Source: Poriferisodalis sp965205175 (GTDB lineage Bacteria > Actinomycetota > Acidimicrobiia > Acidimicrobiales > Poriferisodalaceae). From it: a DNA stretch of 64,000 bases. Positions 49,882 through 58,114 of the stretch are shown piece by piece. The notes under the pieces were generated by a model. The model did no database searches and was not told the DNA's origin. It was given only the letters and a program-made list of their open reading frames with translations. Location: NCBI RefSeq assembly GCF_965205175.1, contig NZ_OZ242038.1:1488001-1552000 (forward strand). Direction: 5' to 3'. Made by a program: the position numbers and the translations under genes. Each line of letters begins with the position of its first letter. Positions within the stretch are counted from its first letter, which is position 1.

Positions 49882-51155
49882 GCCTGCGCGAAGAGATCTG
49901 GGAGGCAGTGCTGCCTCGCGTGCAGGACTACCGACTGACTGCCACCGACGAACCGCGCATCGTTGCGGAGCGATGCCACCAGATCGCACGTCAAGTCACC
50001 CGCAGGCATGAGGCCGATGCACTGGACGCTCAGGGACGGACGCTTGCCGACATAGACTTGGACTGGATCTCTGCGCAGCTCGACGCACTGCTGGGCGCCG
50101 GACCGATCGAGAGCTATCTGCGGCGCCCAGATGTGGAGAACATCTACGTCTTCGGTCCTCATCGCGCCGTGCTGGGTTTGACCGGCGGCCGTCAAGAGCA
50201 CATCGATGAGCCGTTGTTCGCAAACGAACACGAGATGATTCGTTACGTCTCACATCTCGCAACCACGCACGGCCAAACGGGTCGCAGATTCGATCACTCG
50301 GCGCCGCTGCTGGACTTGCGGCTGCGAACCGGCGAGCGTGTCTTCGCCGCGATGGCGGTGTGCGGCACGCCGTACTTGACGGTGCGCTGCCACCGTCATC
50401 GTCTGATCCGTATGGAGGACCTCATTGCCAGCGGCTCGCTGACCAGCCAAGCCGGTGAACTGCTGCGCGCCGCAGTGCGGCCTCCGGCACCGGCGAACGT
50501 GCTCGTGTGCGGCGCACTCGGCTCGGGCAAGACCACCCTGCTACGAGCGCTGCTCGCCGAGGTCGGCACGCACGAGATTGTCTGCACGCTCGAACAGACC
50601 TTCGAGCTGTTCCTGGACGAGACTCATCCGCACACGTTCGCAGCCGAGACGCGTGAGGCCAACAGCGACGGCGAGGGCGAGATCACCATGGAAGAGCTGG
50701 CCAAGCGGTCCCTGCGCTCCGGGGCGGACCGCGTCATCGTGGGCGAGCTGCGAGGCCCGGAGGCCGCCACGTTCTTGTCGGCGTGCGGCACTGGCTCTGA
50801 CGGTTCGATGGCCACGATTCACGCTTCGTCGCCCCGGCAGGCGCTGAGCCGTCTGGTGCGATACTGCTTGGCTTCAGGCCTCGCCGGCGCGCAGTCCGCC
50901 CTCATTCAAGAAGCAGCCGAAGTCATTCATCTCGTAATACACATGCACAGCGATCCGCGCACCGGTTTTCGTGGTGTTCGCACTATCTCCGAGGTCGTGG
51001 GTTCCCAAGACGACCGGTTCGAGGTCCACGACCTATTCGGACGACGCCAGCGCAGTCAGCCGTTGACGCTGCTGAATCGGCCGCGCAACCCGGACATGCT
51101 GGAGCGGCTGGCCGAGGGCGGCCTCGATGTTGCCGACTGGCCGGCTAGCACCTGA
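49878..51155 (+). CDS. tadA: TadA/CpaF-type secretion ATPase
   Basis: A 425-residue hexameric ATPase that drives Tad pilus assembly. Walker A is GALGSGKTT (about residue 212), Walker B is RVIVGELRGPEAA, and the His box is GSMATIHASSPRQAL. The N-terminal domain contains LLGAGPIESYLRRPDVENIY, typical of CpaF. The start GTG 49878 overlaps the tadZ stop. It is followed at 51162 by the two membrane platform genes in the standard order. Confidence 0.93.
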   Translation: MSLREEIWEAVLPRVQDYRLTATDEPRIVAERCHQIARQVTRRHEADALDAQGRTLADIDLDWISAQLDALLGAGPIESYLRRPDVENIYVFGPHRAVLGLTGGRQEHIDEPLFANEHEMIRYVSHLATTHGQTGRRFDHSAPLLDLRLRTGERVFAAMAVCGTPYLTVRCHRHRLIRMEDLIASGSLTSQAGELLRAAVRPPAPANVLVCGALGSGKTTLLRALLAEVGTHEIVCTLEQTFELFLDETHPHTFAAETREANSDGEGEITMEELAKRSLRSGADRVIVGELRGPEAATFLSACGTGSDGSMATIHASSPRQALSRLVRYCLASGLAGAQSALIQEAAEVIHLVIHMHSDPRTGFRGVRTISEVVGSQDDRFEVHDLFGRRQRSQPLTLLNRPRNPDMLERLAEGGLDVADWPAST

Positions 51156-51161
51156 CCGCTG

Positions 51162-52070
51162 ATGCTCGTGCCGGTCGCGTTCGGATCGCTGTTCGCTGTC
51201 GGCGTAGCGCTGGTTGTGGCATCTGCAGTGCGCGCGTCGGCATGGCGCACAGCAGCGCGAGGAAGCATCCGGCACGAACGTGCGCGTACGCGGCCCGAGC
51301 GAAAGGAGCAGGCGCGGCGGCGGCCGCCCGCAGCGGATGCACAGATGCTCGTTCAGATCATCGCAGCAGGAGCGGGCGCCGTGATCGGTTTCCTGGCCAC
51401 GCGACTGTGGGGCTTGGCGGTGCTGCTGTGCGGATTGGGAGCGTTGCTGCCGCCATTCGTGGCTGCGCCGAGACGACGTCGGCAGCAGACGCGTGAGGCC
51501 CTCGCATGGCAGCTGTGGACCCGCCAGCTCGCCGAGCTCACCCGGTCCGGCGCCGGTTTGACGGACTCGCTCAAGAGCAGCACCGCGCATGCGCCTGCAC
51601 AGCTCGCCTTCACCGTCAAGCGCGTTGCCTCAACGGCCGAGCTGCACGGCATCGACGAAGCGCTCGACGAGCTCGCGGCCGCTGGCGTCGTCTGGGAACC
51701 AGAGGTCGCCGCCGGACTGCGCATCGCGGCACAGTCGGGCGGCCCGCTGACCCCGCCGCTGCTGGAGCTGTGCAACCGAATCGGCGACGTCGTCAGCCTC
51801 CATCGCGCTCGCACCGAGGCGGTAGTGCAGCTGTGGACGCAGACCATCGCACTGTTGAGCCTTGCGGGAGGCGTCGTGCTGCTGATGTACCGCAACAATC
51901 CAGCATATTTTGAGCCCTATAGGACGCCGACCGGCCAGCTGGTGCTGACGCTGATTGCATTGGTGCTGCTCGGCTCCACAGTGTTCTTGGTGTACCACTC
52001 GGTGGTGCGGGCACAGCCGTCGGTTCTCTCGCCGCCGCCACGCCGCCGGCGCGGCAAGGAACCGCTGTGA
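51162..52070 (+). CDS. tadB: TadB-like inner-membrane platform protein
   Basis: A 302-residue type II secretion F-domain protein. There are membrane segments at the N-terminus, at about residues 65-95, and a C-terminal pair (TIALLSLAGGVVLLMYR and LVLTLIALVLLGSTVFLVYH). Between them is the cytoplasmic helical domain with WTRQLAELTRSGAGLTDSLK. It forms the membrane platform with TadC. ATG 51162 follows tadA by six bases, and its stop overlaps the tadC GTG. Confidence 0.85.
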   Translation: MLVPVAFGSLFAVGVALVVASAVRASAWRTAARGSIRHERARTRPERKEQARRRPPAADAQMLVQIIAAGAGAVIGFLATRLWGLAVLLCGLGALLPPFVAAPRRRRQQTREALAWQLWTRQLAELTRSGAGLTDSLKSSTAHAPAQLAFTVKRVASTAELHGIDEALDELAAAGVVWEPEVAAGLRIAAQSGGPLTPPLLELCNRIGDVVSLHRARTEAVVQLWTQTIALLSLAGGVVLLMYRNNPAYFEPYRTPTGQLVLTLIALVLLGSTVFLVYHSVVRAQPSVLSPPPRRRRGKEPL

Positions 52071-52882
52071 GCACGGCCATTGCTGCCGGACTGCTGTTCT
52101 GCACAGGCATCGCATTGCTAGCGGTCGCCGTTGCAGGGAAGCGGCTGCGCCGAGCCGAGCCGAGAGCCGTGAGCCATTTTTCGGTGTTGTTGGCGCGGAC
52201 GGGCGAGGCCGATGCTGCGGACCTGCGCCTGGCCGGGATCACCGGGCAGCAGTACGCGATCCAGCGGATGGTCGGACTGGTGGTCGGCGTGGTGTTCGGG
52301 GCAGCCATCGCGGCGTTGTGGATCGATGATCTGCTTGCAACTCTCGCGATTTCGGCGATTCTGGCTTACGCCGGCTGGCAGCTGCCGCGCCAAGGCACCC
52401 GAGACACCGCTCGCAAAGCCCGGTCCGAACTCGATGACATCATCCGGCTGTGGATCGTGCTCGTCGCCCAGCAGGTGAGCGCAGGCGCCGACCCGGCGAC
52501 TGCGATGCTCAGCGCATCCGAGGCCGGAACTCGCTCCGGCTGGCGGCTGCTGCACCGCCACTTGCTCGCAGCTCAGAACGAGCGGCGCCCTGCTTGGGAA
52601 GGCCTTGTGGACTTGGTCGAGCGCTATGGACTGCACAATCACGCGCCTGCGGTGGCCGCGTTCGGGCTAGCGGCAGAACGCGGCACCCGCATTTCCGATG
52701 CGGTCTTGGTGGCGGCCGAGTCGTTGTGGCGCGACAATCTGCAACGCGAGCGAGAAGCTGCCGAGCGGCGCAACCAGATCATCGTGCTGCCTGCCACAGG
52801 AGTTGCTCTGGCGCTCGCTGCGATCTTGGTGTATCCGCCGTTCGTGTCCTTGACCGGGGGCATCATTGCGGGCACACCGTGA
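52067..52882 (+). CDS. tadC: TadC-like inner-membrane platform protein
   Basis: A 271-residue platform protein. An N-terminal helix (AAGLLFCTGIALLAVAVAG) and a pair near residues 70-105 are followed by a cytoplasmic domain with LDDIIRLWIVLVAQQVSAGA and RNQIIVLPATGVALALAAIL at the C-terminal helix. The GTG at 52067 overlaps the tadB stop (GTGA). Paired TadB/TadC genes after tadA are diagnostic for Tad loci. Confidence 0.85.
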   Translation: MSTAIAAGLLFCTGIALLAVAVAGKRLRRAEPRAVSHFSVLLARTGEADAADLRLAGITGQQYAIQRMVGLVVGVVFGAAIAALWIDDLLATLAISAILAYAGWQLPRQGTRDTARKARSELDDIIRLWIVLVAQQVSAGADPATAMLSASEAGTRSGWRLLHRHLLAAQNERRPAWEGLVDLVERYGLHNHAPAVAAFGLAAERGTRISDAVLVAAESLWRDNLQREREAAERRNQIIVLPATGVALALAAILVYPPFVSLTGGIIAGTP

Positions 52883-52895
52883 ACCGTGCGCCGTG

Positions 52896-53432
52896 ATGCT
52901 GGAAGACTCACTGGTCAAACGCCGGCTGCGCAGACTCCAGCCGGCCAGCAGCGGCTTGGCATCGCTGGAATGGCTGCTCGTCACGGCGGCAGTCGCCGGT
53001 TTCGCGGCAGTCTTGGGGGTGGCCATCCAGCAGATCCTCGAAGATTCCCGAGAGACCCGCGTGGACTCCGACGTGCGATGGTTGGAGGCCGGTATTGCCG
53101 CGGCCGAAATCTCCAGCGAGGCAGCCTCGATGCTCGACCGCAGCGGCGCGCAACCTGACGCGCAGTCATTCCCCGGGCTGCGCGTGCGCTGCGAGGAGCT
53201 GGCCCGCCTGTATGCGGATGCGGTGGCCAAATCCGCGTGGGTGCAAGTGCCGGTCGATGTGCATGAGCCGACGCCGACAACTGCAGCAGTGACGACGACG
53301 TCTACGCCGCCCGCAGGCCTCAACGATGAACCGGATGCCGAGTCAGAGGCCACGCTGCCAGATGGCACAGCGACGACCGCGACACCCGAGCCGCAGCGCC
53401 TGCTGTGGGTGTGTCAGCTCACGAGCAGATGA
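52896..53432 (+). CDS. long Flp-like pilin 1
   Basis: A 178-residue protein with a type IV/Flp prepilin site: SSG followed by LASLEWLLVTAAVAGFAAVL, so the cleavage Gly is followed by Glu at +5. One hydrophobic helix spans about residues 26-46. The 125-residue C-terminal part contains two cysteines (VRCEEL, WVCQLT) and a Thr/Pro/Glu-rich stretch. Flp pilins are usually about 60 residues, so this is long and may be a minor pilin or pseudopilin. The start ATG 52896 lies 13 bases after tadC. Confidence 0.72.
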   Translation: MLEDSLVKRRLRRLQPASSGLASLEWLLVTAAVAGFAAVLGVAIQQILEDSRETRVDSDVRWLEAGIAAAEISSEAASMLDRSGAQPDAQSFPGLRVRCEELARLYADAVAKSAWVQVPVDVHEPTPTTAAVTTTSTPPAGLNDEPDAESEATLPDGTATTATPEPQRLLWVCQLTSR

Positions 53433-53487
53433 GCAGGATGCAGCGGCCTGCAGCCGTCTCGCTGGCGGCATTGCTCACGGGGTCCAC

Positions 53488-54132
53488 TCAGCAGGCCGGC
53501 AATTCTACGGGCACCGCTGGCGCTTGGCCTGCATCGGAGTCCGCCGCCTGGGGAACAAGCACCGCTGGCCCTGCGGCGGCGGCGTGTATCCGGTCGAGCC
53601 GGCCTGGCCACAGCGCGCTGAACGGGCCGAACACATCGCCGGACACTTCCACGCGCAGCCAACCGTGCTCACCCGGCACGGGGCGCAGATGCGCCGAAGC
53701 GCCGCTGTGGCACCAGTCGCTTCGGACCTCTGTCGCACCCGGCGTCCACCAGCGCCAGCCGTCACCGTCCGCTGCTACGCGCGCGACGGCGTCCTCAGCG
53801 GCCGCTGCCATCTTTCGGGTGAGCGGCTGCGGGTCTGCACCGGTGTACTCGCTGCCGTCGTCGGCGTGCGCCAGCCCGGACACTCCGACGGTATGCCACG
53901 CAGCCCGCAGACCAGCCGACGCTGCAGCCTCGGCTTGGGCGCGTGCCCCAGTGACGAGAAACGCCTGCACGACCAGCAACACCATGAGCACGACGAGCGC
54001 CGGCCACAAGATCACGAACGGAAGCACTTCCCCGCGCATGTCGCTCCGCGCATCGGCAACGGCGCACCAGCGCGACGGCCGCTGCAACCGTGAAGTCCGG
54101 CGCACCGTCCTCAAGCTGCGACTGCTCGTCAT
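53488..54132 (-). CDS. TadE-like pilus assembly protein on the opposite strand
   Basis: A 214-residue protein with one membrane helix (VLPFVILWPALVVLMVLLVV) preceded by SDMRGE, as in TadE/TadG proteins where a Glu follows the RG. The exported part has two Trp (RWWTPG) and a cysteine (SDWCHSG). It is encoded on the minus strand inside an otherwise plus-strand operon. The plus-strand frames here are Arg/His/Ala-rich shadows. Its ATG at 54132 is only six bases from the divergent start at 54139. ATG 54039 is an alternative start. Confidence 0.65.
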   Translation of the reverse strand: MTSSRSLRTVRRTSRLQRPSRWCAVADARSDMRGEVLPFVILWPALVVLMVLLVVQAFLVTGARAQAEAAASAGLRAAWHTVGVSGLAHADDGSEYTGADPQPLTRKMAAAAEDAVARVAADGDGWRWWTPGATEVRSDWCHSGASAHLRPVPGEHGWLRVEVSGDVFGPFSALWPGRLDRIHAAAAGPAVLVPQAADSDAGQAPAVPVELPAC

Positions 54133-54138
54133 CTCATC

Positions 54139-54981
54139 ATGCCGAACCCCGCCATTTCGACGAAACGGCTCGCGATGACCTGCCGCCAACTGGCAAGGTT
54201 GCGCGCATTCCTGCGAACCATAGTGGCGCGCACGGCGCAGCGGTTCCCTGCGAGAACTCGGCGCGACGCGTGCAGTGCCGGCCAAGCTGGAGGTGCCGTC
54301 AGCTTGATCGTGATATTGATGGTGCCGGTCTCGGTATTCGCTGCGGTCGTGGCGATGGCAGTACCTGAGCGACTCTCGGCAGAGTCCGCGCTAGAGGATG
54401 CTGCTTCGGACCTCGCGGCGCTTGCGGCAGCGTGGCGCGATGCGCAAGGTCGCGAGTACGGACGCCTCGACGCCTATTTTCCCGCTTGCGACTCGGCTGA
54501 CGAGCCCGATGTGGGGGACAGTCCGGGACTTGCCGTCGAGCTGGAACGCGTCTGCCGAGCAGTGACCGACGCCGTGCTCAGCGATCTCGAGGATCACGGC
54601 TTCGACTTGGCCACCATGCGCGGCTACTACAGCGCGGCACTGTCGACGACAGCCGCTGCTGCTGGCGAATTGTCGTGGCCGTGCGCCGCGGGTGGGGGCA
54701 CGGTGATCGCAGACGCTTCGCATGTGGGCTTCGTGGCTCGCTGGACAGGCCGTAGCTGGGCGGCCCAACAAGCGATGCCCGAAGGCGCGCCCATGGGCTC
54801 GCAGGCGATCGGCCGCATCGCTTACGGCGGTGGCAGCACCGACATCCGTTTGCCCTACCCGTCGTGCGGGCAATGGTTGGACCTTGTGCCGAGCCGTCTC
54901 GCGCCTGCAGCGGGCGACGATCCCTCCGTCGGTCGGGACCTCTCCGAGGACGTCCCATTGCGGACTGCATTCTCCAGATGA
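54139..54981 (+). CDS. TadG/TadE-like exported protein
   Basis: A 280-residue protein. A basic N-terminus of about 45 residues leads to a membrane helix (AVSLIVILMVPVSVFAAVVA), then an acidic exported domain with four cysteines (FPACDS, RVCRAV, WPCAAG, PSCGQW). The order GGAVSLIVILMVP resembles TadG-like pseudopilins. Its end overlaps the next start (ATGA). The start is uncertain: ATG 54139 or ATG 54175. Confidence 0.6.
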   Translation: MPNPAISTKRLAMTCRQLARLRAFLRTIVARTAQRFPARTRRDACSAGQAGGAVSLIVILMVPVSVFAAVVAMAVPERLSAESALEDAASDLAALAAAWRDAQGREYGRLDAYFPACDSADEPDVGDSPGLAVELERVCRAVTDAVLSDLEDHGFDLATMRGYYSAALSTTAAAAGELSWPCAAGGGTVIADASHVGFVARWTGRSWAAQQAMPEGAPMGSQAIGRIAYGGGSTDIRLPYPSCGQWLDLVPSRLAPAAGDDPSVGRDLSEDVPLRTAFSR

Positions 54982-55988
54982 TGCAGCCGCGTGCACCGTC
55001 CGCTCGCCGCCCGGATGCGCATTCCACCGAGTCGGCGCCACCGGCCCGGGTGCGAAGGGCGGGCAATGAGTCAGGCGCAACTTCGTCATTGGAGCTCTTG
55101 GCTGTCACTCCGCTGCTCGCGCTGCTGGTGCTGTTCGTGCTGTGGGCCGGCCGCAGTGCTCGGGCCAGTCTTATTGTTGATCTCGCTGCGGAGGAGGCAG
55201 CGGTGGCGGCGTCGCTGTGCTGCGACGGGACGACTGGGTTCTCCGACATGGGCGACGAGTCCGCGAGCGACCGGCGTGAGCGCATGGCAGAGACTGTGCT
55301 CGCGTCGCGGCCTGGGCTGGACTATCTGTGCATCAACGGGCCGATGCCCCTGGACAGTGACGGGCGGCTCGTCACCGAGACCGGTGTCGATTTCTGGGCA
55401 TCCTCGAATCCTGACGGACATGCGCGTGGAGCGCGACTGCTGGAGGTACAGCTTCGTTGCGAGACCGATGGCGCTGTGGCGCCGTTGCGCGGATTGTTTC
55501 CGACCATCACGCTGGAAGGGCGAGCTTCGGAAGTGACGATCTTCGCTGACGGGCCGCGCCTCACTATCGCGCCGGCGTGGGCTAACGAGGGCGAAGACAT
55601 GGTCTTCACAGCGGTGTTGAGTAAGCCCGTGGACGAGGACATCGCCCTCGAGTACTTCACCGCTGACGGCACCGCTACCTCGGCGGACGAGATCACTGCG
55701 CCGGACGATGCAGTGCCCGACGATGCAGTGCCGGCCGATGCGGACTACGCTCCGATTCCTGCCGACGCGCCCGGGTTGGCTGTCATCCACGCGGGCGAGA
55801 CAGAGGCGGAGATTCGCTTGACGACCTTCGACGACGATGTGTGCGAAGGCGATGAGACATTTGCGCTCATGGTGAGCATGAGCGGCTCGGGCCCGGTCCC
55901 GACCGTGAACGACGACGACCGGCTCCAGTTTTCGTCGGAGGCAACGATCGTCGACGATGCGGACTGCGCGGCAGATCGCGAGCCTTGA
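54978..55988 (+). CDS. TadE-like protein with C-terminal Calx-beta domain
   Basis: A 336-residue protein. SGATSSLELLAVTPLLALLV (about residues 33-52) is a TadE-type membrane anchor. The C-terminal part from about residue 195 is a Calx-beta domain: WANEGEDMVFTAVLSKPVDE, YFTADGTATSADE, DYAPIPADAPGLAVIHAGET and FDDDVCEGDETFALMV. Calx-beta modules bind calcium in adhesins. A short PDDAVPDDAVPADA repeat interrupts it. The ATG at 54978 overlaps the preceding stop, and the stop overlaps the peptidase start. Confidence 0.75.
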   Translation: MMQPRAPSARRPDAHSTESAPPARVRRAGNESGATSSLELLAVTPLLALLVLFVLWAGRSARASLIVDLAAEEAAVAASLCCDGTTGFSDMGDESASDRRERMAETVLASRPGLDYLCINGPMPLDSDGRLVTETGVDFWASSNPDGHARGARLLEVQLRCETDGAVAPLRGLFPTITLEGRASEVTIFADGPRLTIAPAWANEGEDMVFTAVLSKPVDEDIALEYFTADGTATSADEITAPDDAVPDDAVPADADYAPIPADAPGLAVIHAGETEAEIRLTTFDDDVCEGDETFALMVSMSGSGPVPTVNDDDRLQFSSEATIVDDADCAADREP

Positions 55989-56470
55989 TCGCCGAAGCCT
56001 CAGTGTGGGCAGCAATCGGCACTTGGGCGCTGCTGGGCCTGCATGCCAGCTTCACAGACCTGCGCAGCGCCACCATCTCCCGACGTGCCTGCTGGACGGC
56101 CGGCTCGGCCATCGCAGCACTGCTGTTGGCCGCTGCGATGTCGCGTGCCGGTCTGCTGAGATGGGCGTGGACTCTGGGAGGCGCCGGCGCGGTGGCATTG
56201 CTCCTTGAGATCGTCTACCGCACTCAGCCGGACAAGATCGGCTACGGCGACGTGCGCCTCATCGTCGTGAACAGTCTTCTCCTCGCTTGGTGGGGACCCG
56301 GGTGGCCTTGGTGGGCGCTGCTCGCCGGATCGGTCGTGGCAGTGCCAGCCGCGGTTCGCTCCTCTCAACGCGATGGGCGAGAAGGCCGAGTGCGCTGGGC
56401 CCCTGGTCTTGCTGCCGGCACCGCATTGATCATCGCATGGCTCGCATGGACGGCGGGCCCGCTGGGCTAA
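55985..56470 (+). CDS. A24-family prepilin peptidase (TadV/CpaA-like)
   Basis: A 161-residue polytopic membrane aspartic protease that cleaves Flp/TadE prepilins. The catalytic Asp pair is Asp25 (SFTDLRSATIS) and Asp89 (KIGYGDVRLI, the GxGD motif). The size matches the short TadV type without the methyltransferase domain. The start appears to be TTG 55985 overlapping the upstream TGA (TTGA), since no ATG or GTG lies before the first helix. It processes the three LEWLL pilins here, by inference. Confidence 0.85.
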   Translation: MIAEASVWAAIGTWALLGLHASFTDLRSATISRRACWTAGSAIAALLLAAAMSRAGLLRWAWTLGGAGAVALLLEIVYRTQPDKIGYGDVRLIVVNSLLLAWWGPGWPWWALLAGSVVAVPAAVRSSQRDGREGRVRWAPGLAAGTALIIAWLAWTAGPLG

Positions 56471-56622
56471 GGCGCTACGGCGTCGGCGGTGGAGCGGCGG
56501 AGCGATTCGACTGATGCGCAGGGCGCATCTCATGGGGCACACTGTTCGGAGTGCTGCACGATTCGGGTCGACGCTGCTCCAGCCAGAGCATTGCGGGCCC
56601 ACCCGACCACAGGATTGCCCAG

Positions 56623-57135
56623 ATGGCTACCGACACCACCGCGGCCGTGCTTTGCGCGCGCTGCAACTGCCCGAATTCACGACGACATGAGCGCCGCGCT
56701 CACCCCGACGAACGCGGCCTCACCACCTTGGAGTGGTTGCTCATCGTGGCGGCGGTGGCCGGCCTCGCCGCCCTTGCCGTGGTGCTGGTGCAGAACGTGG
56801 TCGACGACACTGCGGAACAGCTCGGCGGCGCGAGCGCTCGCGAGACGGCAGCGAACGTGGCGGCAGACACCGTCGTCCGTGAATCCATGACGGCGCAGCC
56901 CAGCGATGCGCGCTTCAACACTTGGCAGAAATGGGAACTCTACTTCACCGCACGCTGCGAGCGGCTGGAGATCCTCTACAGCGACACGAACCTCAGTGTC
57001 ACACCCCGCTTTGTGCGTCCGTCAGGCAAGCGAGACACGGATCCGACATCAATTGGCGAACTCAATGCGGCGACCAAAGAAGCGCCGGCCGCCAACAAAC
57101 CGCAGGCGAGCTGCGACCGCACCACCGACGCCTGA
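56623..57135 (+). CDS. long Flp-like pilin 2
   Basis: A 170-residue protein with the prepilin site ERG followed by LTTLEWLLIVAAVAGLAALA (Glu at +5). One helix follows, then an exported part with two cysteines (ARCERLE, ASCDRT) and Trp-Glu-x-Tyr (KWELYF). The core LTTLEWLLIVAAVAGLAALA is very close to those of the other two LEWLL proteins. The start ATG 56623 leaves a 30-residue leader with a Cys-x-x-Cys-x-Cys pattern. It converges with pilin 3, the stops being five bases apart. Confidence 0.7.
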   Translation: MATDTTAAVLCARCNCPNSRRHERRAHPDERGLTTLEWLLIVAAVAGLAALAVVLVQNVVDDTAEQLGGASARETAANVAADTVVRESMTAQPSDARFNTWQKWELYFTARCERLEILYSDTNLSVTPRFVRPSGKRDTDPTSIGELNAATKEAPAANKPQASCDRTTDA

Positions 57136-57140
57136 TCGCT

Positions 57141-57620
57141 TCACGGCTGGCTGCTGCTCGTCGCAGCAGGCTTGGGACCGCTGAACCCGCCAGGTTCGTA
57201 GGTGCCGAAGCGCTCCCGCTCGCCTCTGACGTCGCGCAGGTAGCATGCCGGAGGCGGGTTTTTCCAGCCGCCCTCGGGTGCCAGCACACCCGTGAGCCAG
57301 TAGGAGCGCGCCTGGCTGTCGGCATGAGTGATCGACAAACGGGAGCAGCGCTGCACATACTGGCGATTGACCTGATCCACCTCGAATTGGTTTCTCGGCG
57401 AGCGGGCTTGCCACTCGCGGCTCAGCTCGTCAGCAGCGATCTCGGCTGTGCGAAAGAGCGCCCGGTGCCGGTTGACCTCGATGCCGATGTCCCTGATGCT
57501 CCCTTGGACCACCACAACTGCAATAGCGACAAGCCCTGCGACAGCGCTGGTCAACAGCAGCCACTCGAGTGTCGTCATGCCAGACTGGTTCTGCAAACGC
57601 GCTCGCCTCGGCGAAGCCAT
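57141..57620 (-). CDS. long Flp-like pilin 3
   Basis: A 159-residue protein on the minus strand with the prepilin site QSG followed by MTTLEWLLLTSAVAGLVAIA (Glu at +5), one helix, then a 110-residue exported part with two cysteines (VQRCSRL, PPACYLRD) and Pro/Gly-rich end. It is closest in design to pilin 2. The start ATG 57620 is chosen, while ATG 57644 is possible. TACAAT and TACGAT sequences just upstream could be -10 elements. Confidence 0.7.
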   Translation of the reverse strand: MASPRRARLQNQSGMTTLEWLLLTSAVAGLVAIAVVVVQGSIRDIGIEVNRHRALFRTAEIAADELSREWQARSPRNQFEVDQVNRQYVQRCSRLSITHADSQARSYWLTGVLAPEGGWKNPPPACYLRDVRGERERFGTYEPGGFSGPKPAATSSSQP

Positions 57621-57673
57621 ACCTAGTACCCTATCGTACGACATTGTAGCCCATCCGCTGGCCGTCCGCCTTC

Positions 57674-58066
57674 GTGCGGCAAGGTGCAGTTAGGCTGTCG
57701 CTTGCATGTATCCTCGACAAACTGCCCGAGGCATGGAACTGGTGGACAGTGACGAAGTTCGTCTATTGGCTGGCAGCGCAGTCAAGTTGGCGTCCGCGAA
57801 ACATCGCTTGGCAGTACGTTTCGTCGATGTCGGTATCGTCAGCCCCAGTGCTGTTACTAGCTCTCTTAGCTATCGCCAAGGTAACCAGGAATCCACATAA
57901 TGGAGACATGTACATCTTCTTGATTTTCAGCCCTCTGCGGCTCATTGGCATCGTGTCTGTTCCGTCATTTTTGTCGACCCCTTTCCGACGTTACCTGCAT
58001 GATGTCGTGGCCGATTCGCTTGTGACTGTCGACGCACTGCAGCCATCGAGGCGCGTGGCCGCGTAA
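57674..58066 (+). pseudogene. truncated RDD-family remnant
   Basis: A frame of about 130 codons whose second half aligns with the RDD copies: LLALLAIAKVTRNPHNGDMY, then RRYLHDVVADSLVTVD matches RGLHDMAARSLVTL. The RDD motif and first membrane segments are missing, and the N-terminal part has no family character. So it is probably a diverged 3' fragment left by duplication and rearrangement. It might be expressed as a small membrane protein. Confidence 0.55.
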
Positions 58067-58114
58067 GGTGGTCGACGCGTGGTGCGGGTGCTGCCCTGCC
58101 CCGTGTTGCGGCGG

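Noticed and set aside
53326..54178. Two plus-strand frames between pilin 1 and the TadG-like gene
   Set aside because: The minus-strand frame here has a proper membrane helix and TadE-like start. The plus-strand frames lack hydrophobic segments and look like shadows.
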